The notes beneath the pieces are model-generated. The model was not told the origin of the DNA and made no database searches. It was given only the letters and a program-made list of their open reading frames with translations. The position numbers and the translations under genes were made by a program. 64,000 bases of DNA from Eremophila alpestris peregrina. Lineage: Eukaryota > Chordata > Aves > Passeriformes > Alaudidae. The stretch lies in contig WMCF01000030.1 of the NCBI GenBank assembly GCA_009792885.1, forward strand, positions 5,988,119-6,052,118, in the 5' to 3' direction. Shown one piece after another: positions 24,496 to 37,164 of this stretch. Within the stretch, counting starts at the first letter, position 1, and every line of letters begins with the position of its first letter.

Positions 24496-27002
24496 AGTTA
24501 GGTGTTTCACAGCCAAAACTGTTTGGAGAAAGGCTGCTCCTGTCTGTCAGCCAAGAGAGGTGGGGGTTTTTGGTACACTCAAAGCATGATAATTGAGTAT
24601 GTGACTGAAAAGAGTTCATGTCAGTATAACTTACATCAAAGTTATGGACTTGGAGCTGGTATTAATTTTAGGCTGTAGCTGCTCTAAATTGGGAATACAA
24701 TTTTTTTTAAATTAACAATTCTAGCTGCCACAACCACTCTGGAAAAATCTTTAAAGGCTAGACCTACTCTGAATCACAAAATTTCCAACTGATAATAAAA
24801 AATCCCCATTACTGTTTGCTACCTTTTGTAATAAGATCTCATCAGTGCTTACTAACTAGAAGGGGTACAAGGGCAATGAAACCCTGAGTGACAAATCAAA
24901 TTGAAACACAGCATACAAAGCATACAACATTAAATCAACCACATAGCTTTCTTTGCAGCTGTAGAATTACTGATCAAATATATGTGTGATTCATTTGTTG
25001 ATTGTTTGCGTTCCATTTTTTTAGCCTGTGGCTTTTTTTGTGCATGTGTGTCATGGGGGAACATCTGAATTGGTAAAGAAGGAACAAAAATTCAGAGGGG
25101 AATGTTAGTTAAGATAGAATTCAGTGTTGAACTGAAGCAGGAAAGATTCCCTTATGTATGTGTGGACCATTTCTGACTCTCCTTCTTGAATTAAATATGA
25201 CTCAATTAAAAATTTTTTGCATTTTAAGTTTTTTTAATTAATTGCTTGTTTATGGAGAGAAATATTTTGTGAATTTATTAATTCAAGTGGTTTAAAATTG
25301 TGTTTTTCAGTGAATGAAAGTATTTTCAATTAAAAGAAAAGGGAATAAAAGAAATGAAAATAATAGAAAGAGAAAGAAACAATTTAACTCAAACCCTGAA
25401 CTATGTTGCATGTATGCTTTCTATATGGATATTCAAAGATAAATATGTTATATATCTTCATAATTTTTATCTTTATAATGTGTAAGAAATATCATGTGGA
25501 AAATGTGATACTTTAAACTCACAAAGAACTAATTATCCAACTGTATTATGAAACTACTTGGATATAGTTTTACTGAAATAATTTTAATTAGTGTCAAAGT
25601 AATGCAGCAAGAAGCACAGAGCTACAAAACATTTTTCTTTCCTTGTATAAATTACTTTTGGTTGAATGGCTGGTTAAAATGATTAAATGAATAATCCACA
25701 CCTGTTAAATGAAAATAGTTCTTGAAACAGAAGTAATTTCTGTGCAGCTCCAATCTGAGTCATGGATAAATGCAAATGAAAACTTATGCTGATGTGATTC
25801 TGGTATTGGTTTGCATAGTTAATTTTTTTTAAATGAAATTTTCAAAAAAAACCCCATTAATTAGGATTGAATATAATTTTACTCTATAGAATATTTATTT
25901 ATTTTATATAATGAAATTGCATTTGTTTTTCAAATGATACTATGTGGTTTTATCTATCAAAACAAATTAAAAGGATGCTAAGATTATTCTGTAGGAATGC
26001 AATTACAGTCTCTCCTTTTCTAAAAGAAGATGGTTATATGCAAAATGCTTATTCAGAAGTGGCAAGCTTCCTCTACTTTGGTACACCCATAGTTGTGACC
26101 AGTAGCTGTTTAGAAGCCTACTGACTACTGCTTGAGACAAAAAACTATGTGAGATCCTACCTTAAAAATTTAACAATATGTACAAACAAGTTCCAGGTCC
26201 TAGGAGTATGGTTTGAGTCTAATTTAATTTTAGAAATGTATGTTTTGAATGTAAAGTAGCCTATGACTAAAATACTACATACATAACTTTTAAAATGTCA
26301 TTCATTTCTTGCCAGCTTTGAAGTTCTGAGTCAGAAGCCTGACATTTATTGTTTCTTAAAAGTATCTTCCTTCCTTCCTTCCTTCCTTCCTTCCTTCCTT
26401 CCTTCCTTCCTTCCCTCCCTCCCTCCCTCCCTCCCTTCTTTTTTCCTTGACTTTTTTCTCCTTTTATTTTTTCCCTTGTGTCTCTTCTTGCCGTGAACAT
26501 TGGAAATGGGGTAAACATTCTTTTCTTTCTCCTGGGACCATTTTTCACCCTTAATGTCAGGAGCTTGCAAAGCATTTTAATTTTCACCTTGTCAATCTGT
26601 AGAGGCCAAATACTCAGAGTTAAAATAACAGTATTACTGAAAGTCAAAGGGGTTGACGGATGCCAGGATGTGGTGCTGAAAGCTGGGAATTGCTAAAATT
26701 TCTGCCATATACTTAATACATCAACTTGAATAACTTCAGTTGTATCTCTTTGCATGGTTCCTAAACTTAAGGATCTGAAATGCACATTCACACTTACAGT
26801 TACTTTTCAGAGTATGACTAGGTGTCCGACTTAGCATAACCACATTACATGGTTTTGTCCTATATTTATGGCGGGCAAATCTGTGACTTTCACTGATGAG
26901 CTGCCTTTGATACTACAGTTTTAGTGTGCTTTTTCTCCATAGGAGTATATAAAACAAGGAAAGCTTTACACCAAAATAATTATGATCCTGAAACTCATGC
27001 CT
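24496..27002. other. Unique AT-rich sequence with a tetranucleotide microsatellite
   Basis: No gene is recognised. The only marked element is the TTCC/CCCT compound repeat at 26366-26436. The Lys/Gly/Glu/Arg-rich minus-strand frames at 26267-26647 are products of that repeat. Confidence 0.55.
26366..26436. repeat. Compound (TTCC)n-(CCCT)n microsatellite
   Basis: About twelve units of TTCC (26366-26412) pass directly into six units of CCCT (26413-26436). On the minus strand this gives GGAA repeats preceded by six GGG runs with single-A spacers. The tract is a perfect polypurine/polypyrimidine block of about 70 bp. Confidence 0.95.
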
Positions 27003-28385
27003 CACAGATTCACAGAATGGTTGGGATTAGAAAGGATTGCTGGAATTCACCTAGTCCTATCCCTCTGCTAAAGCAAGTTGACCTGGAACAGGTTGCACGG
27101 GATCACATCCATGTGGGTTTTGAACATCTCCAGGGAAGGAGACTCCACGCTGTCTCTGGGGAGCCTGTTCTGCTGCTCAGTTATCCTTAAAGTTTCTTCC
27201 TCATATTCAGATGGAATTTCCTGTGTTTCAGTTTGTGCCTGTTGCCCCTTGTCCTGTCTCTGGGCACCACTGTAAACATCCCCTTGAGACCCGCTTCTAA
27301 AATATTTGTATGCACTGATAAGATCCCCTCTCAGTCATCTCTTCTCTGGGCAAACAAGCCAAGCTTTCCTCATAAGTGATGTGCTCCAGCCTCCTAATGA
27401 ACTTTGTAGCCCTCTGCTAGACCCACTTTGCCTTACGTGAACTGCTTTGTCCTTTAGCACTCCTAAGTGTTCCCCATAGAAGCCCATGAATCAGTCTAAA
27501 TGAACTCTAATGAGATCTACTTTGACCAAGGGAAAAAAATCTTCCTTTCTCTAGGATTTTCTCTTGCCTCTAGGGGCTGAGATTCCTAAGGACTGGCCTT
27601 AGGAGAGAAAGAATGAATCTAAGAATGCATTCAGTAACTCTGCTTTTGCTGTATTCATCAAAAAGTCACCCGCCTCATCCAGAAGTGAGACCACGTCTTC
27701 TCTAGTCTTTCCTTTGCTGCTCATGTACTTGAAGAATCCTTTCTTTTTCCTGATATCCCTTACTACTTTTGATTCTAAATTAACCTTAGCCTTCCTCGTT
27801 GCATCCCTGCATACTCTGACAATGTTCCTGTATTCCTCCCAAGTTGCCTGCCCCTTTTCTTACAGTCTGAAAACTTCAGTTTCAATTCAGCCAGAAACTC
27901 CCTGCTCATTCATACAAGTCTCTTACCCCCTTTGCTTGCATCATTGGGATGTCCTGATCTGGAGCTTGAAGGAAACAATGTTTGAATATTAACCAGCTTT
28001 CTTGGGTCCCATGGTACTCTACCATCAAATGTCTGAAGAGGCCAACATCTGCTCTCCTGAAATCCAGAGTAAGAAGCTTGTTATGTGCTCTCCTTACCAA
28101 TCAAAGGATCTTGAAGTCCACCATTTCATGGTCATTGCTGCCAAGGCTGCCCTCAAGATTCCCATTCCCCACCAGGCCTCCTTTTTGGTGTAAACAAGGT
28201 CCAGCACAACATCTCTCCTTTTTGGCTCCTGTATCTCTTGGAGAAGCAAGTTCTCATCAACAAATCCCAGGAACCTCATGGATTTTTTATGCCCTGTTAT
28301 GTTGTCCATCCAACAGCTTTCAGAGTAGTTGAAATCCTCTGTGTGGATCAGGCCTTGTGAATGTGAGGTTGTTCCAACAGCTCAA
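27003..28385 (-). mobile_element. CR1 LINE, internally deleted (endonuclease-linker joined to 3' end)
   Basis: This is a minus-strand CR1 lacking most of the reverse transcriptase. From the 5' side on minus: the C-terminal part of the endonuclease at 28385-28100 ('FVDENLLLQEIQEPKRRDVV', then in another frame 'GSLGSNDHEMVDF', the region of the catalytic SDH motif); the linker at 28100-27900 ('LTLDFRRADVGLFRHL', 'QESWLIFKHCFLQAPDQ'); then linker and pre-RT sequence to about 27600. After a poorly matching join (27440-27600) the 3' portion follows at 27440-27003 and ends in the tail with CACAGATTCACAGAAT on plus. Frameshifts and stops are frequent. Confidence 0.82.
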
Positions 28386-30275
28386 CTCAAGAGAAACTTG
28401 TTAGAAAATAATTATCTACATTTTAAAAAGATATGTCAAATTTTTGAAATGTGAGAGATGAAACAAAGTATAAGAGCACAAGAAAAAAATTATTGCTAGT
28501 TAGATACTAAATGTTGGAATTCCATAATCAGCTCCCTCCAATTCGTTTCCTAGAGCCTCCTTTCTCTCTGGCTGAGATGCCTGCTTCATAGTGTCTGTTT
28601 TATGTTTGCTCTTGGTGCTCTGTTCGTTGACCAATTTGAAAGATAAATGAAGTATTAAAGAAGCAAGAGCAGCTGAGCCACTGGCTTCATCAGAGTGCTC
28701 GGGGACCATCTTCAGCTTTTGATAAGACTGTCACAGCTTGTGATTGCATCTCATAACTGTTTCTTAGTTACCACTCACAATCAAATTCAAAACGCAGGAA
28801 CTGTGGGAAAGCCAGATAATGACCTTGGCAAGTGTCTAGGAACAGAACTGAGAAATTATTTACAGCACTTGCCTTCAAGGGATAATTTGGCAATAGAACT
28901 ACAAAGTAGGTTTCTATGGGCAATGCTGAAATTAGTAATAGACTTTTAAATATTAAAGCCCCCTAAAAATAACCACAGAGGGAATAAGGGATAAAAACCT
29001 CTGGGACCTATTTTCCACCTCAGCTGGCAACATACAATTCTTGGTTTAATAACAAAAGACATCTTATTAAATTATATTATGGAGAGTCTGTTGCTTAGTG
29101 CAGGTGTTAGGCTGGTAGTGTTGCTAATACCTACTGTAGCCACACATGCTGCTGTGAAAAGCTAGCCAATATTTCAGTACAAATGGCATGCATGTATTAT
29201 TTCTCAGTGTTCTGAGATCATCTAATTGAATTTAATGTTTGTAAAAAATGCTTTCAAAGATTTTATAATATTCAGGTACATTTGTTATACATATCAATAT
29301 AGATGTTCAAAGATCATCCTTCAGATCTGTAGTTAGGAATGAAAAGCTGCAAATAATTCAATGTGATTTAATGCAATGACAGTTTGAGTCCTCAGACTGC
29401 AAGGACTGGTGTGTGTGTGTGCAACAAACATAATTCCAAACCATACTTCTTCAGTTTATAATAAATCAATTTTTCAAATGTTAAAAAAAGTGTTTTAATA
29501 TTACAATGGGAAAAAAAAAAACTAATCACCAACATTGCTATAAAATTACTAAACTGAATGTCCAGGACAAAGATCTCCAATGTTCTATTTCATATTAGAC
29601 TAAATATTCTCATTCATACTTTGTCATTAAACTATATGAAAAAGCTTAATATACAAATAAACCATGTTGAGTCTAATGTTTTCAAATATGCTGACATTCT
29701 CAAAAAAGGGACACTGGTTACCTCATGTTTTAGTACCATTAAAATGAGTTTACAAATACCTGTGGTTTATCAGATGATGGAAAAATTTCATTACAGAGCA
29801 CTGAGTCTAAAAATGACAAATAAAATGTACCATAATCCACAAATAGTGAAAGAAAATATATTCTGCTCATATTCAAACTTTTTTATAGTCTGTGAAGGTG
29901 CTAGAAGATCATCAATTTCTCATAAGAAAATGCTCTTCTAAACATTGCTATAAGAATCATCCACTTCTCTCAGGATTAATATCATCCTTTCTGACCTTGT
30001 TCTGAAAAGCTTTACAGTGTGTGGCTGGGGGACATTGGCTCTAATGAGGCAAAGATTCTCTGAAACAAACTTATGTACTTTTTCATCAATCTTTAACCTA
30101 CTCTCTGTTCAGGCAAATATGGTAAAAATTATAATAAGTGAGATATATGTGAAAGGGTCAAAACTTGCTATTTTTGCCTACTGAAACCACCTTTAGGATG
30201 ACTTTCAATGAGAGTGCTTGTATCTTAGATTTTCTTTTGTTCATCATCAGGAAGTACTGAATTGTACTGGGCCAG
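28386..30275. other. Unique AT-rich sequence
   Basis: No gene is recognised. The frames at 28500-28709 (-), 28695-28949 (+) and 29558-29941 (+, 127 codons) have no recognised domains. A short GT run lies at 29409-29422. Confidence 0.5.
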
Positions 30276-30845
30276 TGTCATGGTTTAACTCTAGGCAGTA
30301 ACCAAGTACCACTCAGCTGCTTCCCCCACCACAAGGACTGGGAAAGGAATGGGGAGGGCAAAAGCTAGTAAACTTGTGGATCGAGTGAAAGACAGTTTAA
30401 TAGGGAAAGCTAAAGCTGTGCACACAAGCAAAGCAAGGAATTAATTTACTCCTTCCCATGGGCAGGCAGGTGTTCAGCCACGTCCAGGAGAATAGGGACC
30501 CATCACATGTAACGGGAACTTGGGAAAACAAGCACTCCAAAATATCCCCTACTTCCTCCTTCTTCTCCCCAATTTACATACTGAGTATGATGTCCTATGG
30601 CCTGGAATATGCCTTTGGTCAGCTGGGGTCAACTGTGCTGGCTGTGCTCTCCTCCCAGCCACCCACACAACCCCAGCCTCCTCACCAGTATGGCAGTACA
30701 AAAGCAGAGAAGACCTTTACTCTGTGTAGGCTCTTCCCAACAAGAACAAAAACTTCTCTATGTTATAATCCCTTTATATTCAAAACATTGCTCCATACCA
30801 GCCACTGCAAAGAAAAATAACTCTACCTCAGCTCAAACCAGTACA
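30276..30845 (-). mobile_element. Solo LTR of an endogenous retrovirus, 570 bp, minus orientation
   Basis: On the plus strand it begins TGTCATGGTTTAAC and ends AACCAGTACA; read on minus this is a TGTACTGG...CCATGACA LTR. In minus orientation the U3 part contains 'GACCAAAGGCATATTCC' near 30605-30625. An ATTAAA polyadenylation signal (plus-strand TTTAAT) lies near 30397, and the U5 end follows with its pyrimidine-rich block. I recognise this family from many songbird sequences. The six flanking bases on each side (GGCCAG and GACAAG) match at four positions, a possible decayed target duplication. No internal viral sequence is present. The plus frames at 30458-30863 are shadows. Confidence 0.85.
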
Positions 30846-31482
30846 GACAAGTCATTGATCTAGTGCTGCATTTCTGAGCTGATCAAAGTATGTATTTATT
30901 ATAGGAGCTCCTTTTTTTTTCTCCCTGTTCATCTTCCTTACAGACCAGTTGTGAGCTGTAATTATTTTCTCATTAGCTGTAATTGCTTGAAGGATTTCTA
31001 ATATATATTAAGACAGACTGAGAGGATTTATTATCTTATCATGCTGGGTCACCTCATACGTGCGACCATTTATTCACATGTTATGACTATCTTTCTGTAA
31101 TCCAGTACCTCACCATCCTTCCAGACTACAAAACACAAGCAGGCTTTTGCAAAGAATAGTTGTAAGTAATGGGTTCTGAAGAATATGGAGTGCACAAGCT
31201 TACGTATTCCCTTTCTTTTCTCTTTCCTCTCATGAAAGTTTCTATTGCTAATTATGAGGTTTGACTCCAGTATTTCTTGAAAGGAGGCATTCCCGGTCTT
31301 TTCTGCATAGCTTCTGACTAGGACCCAGCTGGACATCCAGCTGGTGTGGTAAACACCACAGTGCTGCAGTGCCAGTCTGTGACCTTCATACACATTGTTG
31401 TTATGGCCAACCACCAAAAAATCAGAACTGTGTTCCCTGAAAATCATAACATTGTCTTAAAATAAGGCATTTCCTCTACAGT
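30846..31482. other. Unique sequence with an unrecognised 125-codon frame
   Basis: A minus-strand frame at 31070-31447 is open for 125 codons, among the longest outside repeats. I recognise no domain, and there is no upstream promoter or splice evidence, so it is not called as a gene. Confidence 0.45.
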
Positions 31483-33280
31483 CACAGAATCACAGAATCA
31501 CAGAATTTTTAGGTTGGAAGAGACCTTCAAGATCATCGAGTCCAACCCATGTTCTAACACCTCAACTAGATTATGGCACCAAGTGCCACATCCAGTCTTT
31601 TTTTAAACACATCCAGGGTTGGTGACTCTACCACCTTCCTGGGCAGATAGTTCCAGTATTTTACCACTCTTTCAGTGAAAAACTTCCTCCTTAAATCCAG
31701 CCTGTATCTCCCCTGGCGCAGCTTGAGACTGTGTCCTCTCGTTCTGTCTGTTGTTGCCCGGAGAAAGAGACCACCCCCCAGCTGACCACAACCACCCTTC
31801 AGGAAGTTGAAGAGAGTGACAAGGTCACCTCTGAGTCTCCTTTTCTCCAGGCTAAACAACCCCAGCTCCCTCAGTCGTTCTTCATACGGCTTGTGTTCCA
31901 AGCCCCTCACCAGCCTCGTTGCTCTCCTTTGGACATGCTCAAGCATCTCAACGTCCTTCTTAAACTGAGGGGCCCAGAACTGGACACAGTACTCAAGGTG
32001 TGGCCTCACCAGTGCCGAGTACAGGGGAAGAATGACCTCCCTGCTCCTGCTGGACACACCATTCCTGATACTGGCCAGGATGCCCTTGGCCTTCTTGGCC
32101 ACCAGGGCACACTGCTGGCTCATGTTCAGCTGCTGTCACCAGCACCCCCAGGTCCCTTTCTGCCTGGGCACTGTTCAGCCACACCATCCCCAGCCTATGG
32201 CATTGCAGGGGGTTATTGTGGCCAAAATGCAGGACTCGGCACTTGGACTTATTGAACTTCATCCCATTGGACTCTGCCCATCCATCCAACCGTTCTAAAT
32301 CCCTTTGCAAAGCCCTCCGTCCCTCTAACAGATCAACACACGCTCCCAGTTTAGTGTCACCTGCAAATTTACTGATAAAAGACTCTAAACCCTCATCCAT
32401 GTCATCAATAAAAATATTAAACAGGACTGGTCCCAGCACAGACCCCTGAGGGACACCACTGGTGACTGGCTGCCAGCTGGATGCAGCACCATTCACCACC
32501 ACTCTCTGGGCCTGGCCATGCAGCCAGTTCCTAACCCAGCACAGAGTGTTCCTGTCCAAGCCACAGGCTGCCAGCTTATCTAGGAGTGTGTTGTGGGAGA
32601 CAGTATCAAAGGCCTTGCTGAAATCTAAATAAACAACATCTACAGCCTTCCCTGCATCCACTGGGCGGGTTACCTGGTCATAAAAGGTGACCAGGTTGGT
32701 CAAACATGACCTACCCCTCCTAAACCCATGCTGACTGGGTCTGATATCCTGGCCATCCTGTAAATTCTGTGTGATGGCACTTAATATAAACTGTTCCATT
32801 ATTTTGCCAGGTACTGAGGTCAGGCTGACTGGTCTATAATTACTAGGATCCTCCTTTGGACCCTTTTTGTGAATGGGTGACACACTGGCCAGTTTCCAGT
32901 CATCTGGAACCTCACCAGTGAGCCAGGCCTGTTGGTAAATGATGGAGAATGGCTTTGCAAGATCATCTGCCAGCTCTCTCATTACCCTGGGTTAAATCCC
33001 ATCTGGTCCCATAGATTTATGAACATTCAAGCATTTCAGCAGTTCTCTGACTGCCTCCTCTTGGATAATGGGGGGACCACTTTGCTCCCTGACACCATCT
33101 ACCAGCCCAGGAGGGCAGGTGTCTTGACGACAAGTAATCTTCCCACTAAAAACTGAGGCAAAGTAGGCATTAAGCACTTCTGCCTTCTCTTCATCTACAG
33201 ATACTAACTTTCCTCCCTTGTCCAATAAAGAGCAAAGGCTGGTCTTATCCTTCATTTTACCATTAGTCAAATCTATTCCT
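31483..33280 (-). mobile_element. CR1 LINE, long 5'-truncated copy with RT region
   Basis: This is the longest transposon here, about 1.8 kb on the minus strand. It starts just before the RT domain of ORF2 and ends at the 3' terminus, where three repeats related to TTCTGTGA are seen (on plus TCACAGAATCACAGAATCA at 31483-31501). Copies of this form normally encode endonuclease plus RT; the endonuclease half is missing. The tail, the well-kept frame and a modest number of lesions suggest a younger insertion than the other CR1 pieces. Confidence 0.95.
31566..33270 (-). pseudogene. CR1 ORF2 reverse transcriptase, inactivated
   Basis: This is the coding part of the CR1 copy: reverse transcriptase plus C-terminal domain, which in an active element copies the RNA at a nicked target. 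Three open segments are seen on the minus strand: 33270-32992, 32982-31993 and 32123-31566. Motifs in order are 'NYRPVSLTSVPGKIMEQ', 'QHGFRRGRSCLTNLV', motif A 'VVYLDFSKAFDTVSHN', 'SGVPQGSVLGPVLFNIF', and motif C as 'FAGDTKLG'. Motif C should carry FADD; the first catalytic Asp is Gly (codon at 32359-32361). A stop (TAA at 32994-32992) follows the 'KSMGPDGI' block. A one-base loss near 32138-32140 shifts the frame after 'RDLGVLV', and the product resumes at 'MSQQCALVAKKAKGILASI' in the third segment. The N-terminal endonuclease is absent, so it cannot move on its own. Confidence 0.92.
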
Positions 33281-36200
33281 TACTTCTTTCTCGATTTTTC
33301 TAGTCTTTAGGTCAAATCTCTTCAAATGTTCACTTTTTTTTTCCAACCCAAAGGGGAAAATTGTAAACTGCTATAAACTAACAGAGTTGCATGGATTTCA
33401 GGAATATTTCACAGTTAACATTGAGTATTTGTAAGGACAAAACCCTAACATTCTGCTGTGTGTAGTGCATACAGATTTTAACCTAGATAAAAGCAAAACA
33501 AATTAAAACAAACAAACATACAAAACAGCAGAAAAATTGGATGGTAGGGAACCTCGAGGCTGAATTTAATCATAAGGACTCTCTATCCTGCACAACCTTC
33601 ATTCAACTTTGCCTCGTCAAAGTCTGCTCATAATTTCATGCTTATATGGTGGGATTATGAATATAGTCATTCATCTGTGAATATCAGGGATTCAGGTGAA
33701 TTAAAAGCTCTTCCACAAACATTCATACAACAAAACACCTGTACAAATGTCCATGATGAAATTCAGATTGAAAAGAGTACAAGGGTAGAGCTTAATTTCA
33801 CAGCTCATTGAAGTCTTTGAGAGCCTTTAAAGTGAATCCAATGGGTTTGTTCAAAGAATGAAGTAGTATAGAAGAGTACTCAAATATGTCCCAAAGGCTG
33901 TAGAACTTTACTCACATTAGAATGATAAGTAGATAGATATGACTTAGATTTGTAGAACAGCTAAGTGAGGTTATGGACATGAGCAGGTTACCCTGGAATA
34001 ACTAATTATGATGTATTAGCTATTCCACAGTAATAACCTTTCTGAAAATACTCATCCTGAAGTAAACAAAACACTGTATGACGTGGTATATGCCCTGAGT
34101 GAAATGAGGTTAAACTTTTTCTAGAATTGACAGAAGACAAATACACTGCTGAAAAATACCCATTTCAGTTGTCCCAAATAATAACTTTTTGGATCTTGAG
34201 ATCTTATTTTGAGGCTTTTTTATTAAAGTACTTCATAGTTCAGTAATGTCAAATATCTGGATGAAATTTACCATCATTGAGATTGAGGATGAAAAAAGCA
34301 CCTGAAACAATTATGAATCTGAGATTCAAGCTTTTGTAAAAAACTGAATAATTTTAAAATCAACCTGACATTTGGCTAACAAAGCATAAGACAGAAATGG
34401 AACTAAGGCAACATGCACATTCATTTAACTGTAAGTGGATGCTGTGTTATAAATCAGGAGGAGCAGAGTTCACTAGTCCAATGCGTTATTATTACCTTAA
34501 CATATTTGCTCAAAGTTCAGCCATGACTGCTACAGAAATAATTTCTTTTTCAGAAAGCAATAATTGGAAAATTGTTCTGTATTTTAGCAGCCTTTGTTAG
34601 AGGACTTTTAAAAGTATATTATTAGCACAGTTTTCAATGTTAATTTCCATTTTTATTACATTTGTTCTGCTTCTGTTCCAAAATCTACTGAATAGATGCC
34701 TATGGGCCATCACTATGTTTTAAATATAGATAAGATACATAAGAGTATCAAAAGAAAAAAGAAAAAAATTGATTGCATGTCAAATTTGCCATCCTTTTTT
34801 GAAATTACTGCTTTGTGTTACAGATTCCTGAAAGAGGAATATGGCTGATAAATTATTCCCTTGTATAGGTTTCAGTACCATTTCTTAATCTCTTTTTTTA
34901 GATTCAGATTCCAGGCAAGGCATTTTGTATAAATGAAATTTTAAAAGCTTACATAAGAAATATATATATATATATACACTTATATGCAGAGTTGTGCATG
35001 CTGAAAAGGTATGATATTTGAGTTTATTTTCCTATACCATCAATCAAGGATGTTATCTGGTAATCAGGACATATAACAGTGATTGCAAACATTTTCTTTT
35101 AACAATAAATATCAATATTTAATTTAATTATGTGTTAATATTAGTGGATGCTACTCACATGATGTTTGCAAGATGCATGTCTCTAACAGTCCTTCTTTCT
35201 TGCATTAATAGCTTACTGTTGTGGTAAGGCTACAGGAATTTAGTATAAAATAAATCCCCTTCGATTGCCTCCCGAGGGATATACAAGTTCATGTTTAATG
35301 GGGCTTAATGAGGGTCCTGTCAGGATTTATAGTTGACAAAAGAGGTAGAATAAACACTTAGGTCCTTTTTCATGTCCTGAGGTGTCAGTAAAGGCTCTCT
35401 GACCTTCATCAGTGGGTCTTCATACACACCCTTACCTCCTTAACAAGGCAGATTTGTAACAAGGCTTCTTTTTAAGGGTGAAGGGAGAGGGGCCTGTTGA
35501 CTGGTACAGAGACACAGTTTTCTTCTGGGCCTCAGTGGAGCAACATCAAGTGGAGAGACATCCCCTTCTCTCCAGACATCTCTCAGCTGCTAGGCCTTGT
35601 TTGAGCCAGGTGTGAGATAAGCAAGGTGCCAGGCTCCTGTTTTTCTAAACCATCCTCACAAATTTTTCAGCTTTCTGAAGAAACACTGGACAATTCTGAC
35701 CACTTTCCCTACTGTTGCAGACAGGTGTTTGCAAAGTCAGTCTTAACTTGCAATTAGAATGCTACCTGTAAGGAAATTCCTTCAGGGCCAATTTTTTCTC
35801 TGTGAGTCAGTGAAATAATTGAGGAAAATGTGGCCTATTACATTATGATTTGTGATTTAGCTAAAGAAAATAAATTGATTAATTTCTTTAGTGCACCAAC
35901 AGACCATGGGTAGATAATCAGATGACACATCTTGTGGAACAGGGTTTTCCATTTAAGTGTAGCTATATGTAAGCCAGAAGATGATTTTAATTCATTATAT
36001 TTTTAAGTGCAGTCTTACACTACACTTAAAGGACTGTCAAATGAATCTTGATAAAGAAATGACTATTAGAGAAGACAGTAACATAACCTGGTAACAAATT
36101 CGATGCCATTTCTGTCAGTGTAGTTGCAATATTTCACTAAGATCCAATATCTCTGTAATAATAACATAAAGGGATAAGGATAGTCCTCTCAGAAAAGCAG

Positions 36201-37158
36201 GAAGAAGAAAAAAGAAAGATGAAAGAAATGGGAAACACCACTGCCCCACTCCCAGCACTTCCAAAATGCCATTCTGTGGGCAGGAAAACATTTGCAAAAA
36301 AATAAAAATTACGTTTTCCTTGACAGTTATATCTTATTGTTCAAAAAACAGCTTAAAATAACAGGAATTTCAGTGAAGAATGGAACAATTGTTGGTGTAT
36401 TGAGATATGTGAACACTGTAGATCCAGTTCTGTGTTAAGGTATTATTGGTAAAAAACCTTTTTCTGAGACATCAGCTGTAAGCTATAAAGTCAAGAACTG
36501 GAAATGTCAGTAGTACAAAGAATTTGAATGTGCTAACAAATAAATAGACAATGTGCTATCTCTGTGAAAAGGGCAAAACTAATGCTATTGCATTTCAAGT
36601 CAAATATTTACAGGACTGTGTAAGAATTTACATCCCCTGCAAGGAGAAAAGGATGTGGCAAACCTCCTTTGTTAAGTAGATAAGGGAACAATGTACAAGA
36701 ACCTGAAAGTCATGAAGCTTGGTCATTCTGTACTGGTCAATTTACTCCAGCCATGACATTTCATGCTAAAAAGGCTCTTTGATCTATGAAAAATAAGGCA
36801 TTTGAGGAAGAATATCTTAAACAAGTGTATCACAGAGATACCTATGTCCCATGGCACAGGCAGAGAAAATTTGCTAACCTATGCATGCTCATGGGACAGA
36901 CAGATAGATGCATGCAAATGCCAATCAACACATGGAATTATGAAGCAGATGGAAGATCCTGGACAAAATTTAAGTATTATTACTGTCAAATTGCTGTGAA
37001 ACTAACATTTTACTGCAGGAGCATTAAAGAACAGAACCTTCTTTTCAAGCACATTCACATGGATATAATGATAGAAATGTAATAGAAGTGATGTATACTG
37101 TCATGTGTGCATCAAAAAAATCAAATCAAAATCACCTCACTAAAATAAAAAAGTTTTA
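33281..37158. other. Unique AT-rich sequence with one GC-richer block
   Basis: No gene is recognised. A TA run lies at 34960-34976. The block at 35240-35730 is richer in GC and pyrimidine than its surroundings and may be an old repeat that I do not recognise. The 98-codon frame at 36786-37082 (+) has no known motif. Confidence 0.5.
34960..34976. repeat. (TA)n microsatellite
   Basis: A short uninterrupted TA run. Confidence 0.85.
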
Positions 37159-37164
37159 TGTACA
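37159..37164. repeat. Probable target-site duplication, left copy
   Basis: TGTACA here is repeated at 37820-37825. The match extends to the 8-bp palindrome ATGTACAT (37158-37165 and 37819-37826), so the exact limits are ambiguous. Confidence 0.6.

Noticed and set aside
26267..26647. Lys/Glu/Gly/Arg-rich minus-strand protein
   Set aside because: The repeated GREGGREGRKEGRKE pattern is just the translation of the TTCC/CCCT microsatellite.
31070..31447. 125-codon minus-strand frame as a gene
   Set aside because: No recognised family, and its composition follows the local DNA. It is noted only as an unexplained frame.
31731..32449. Plus-strand frames of 174, 88 and 77 codons
   Set aside because: They are antisense to the CR1 ORF2 on the minus strand, which has clear RT motifs.
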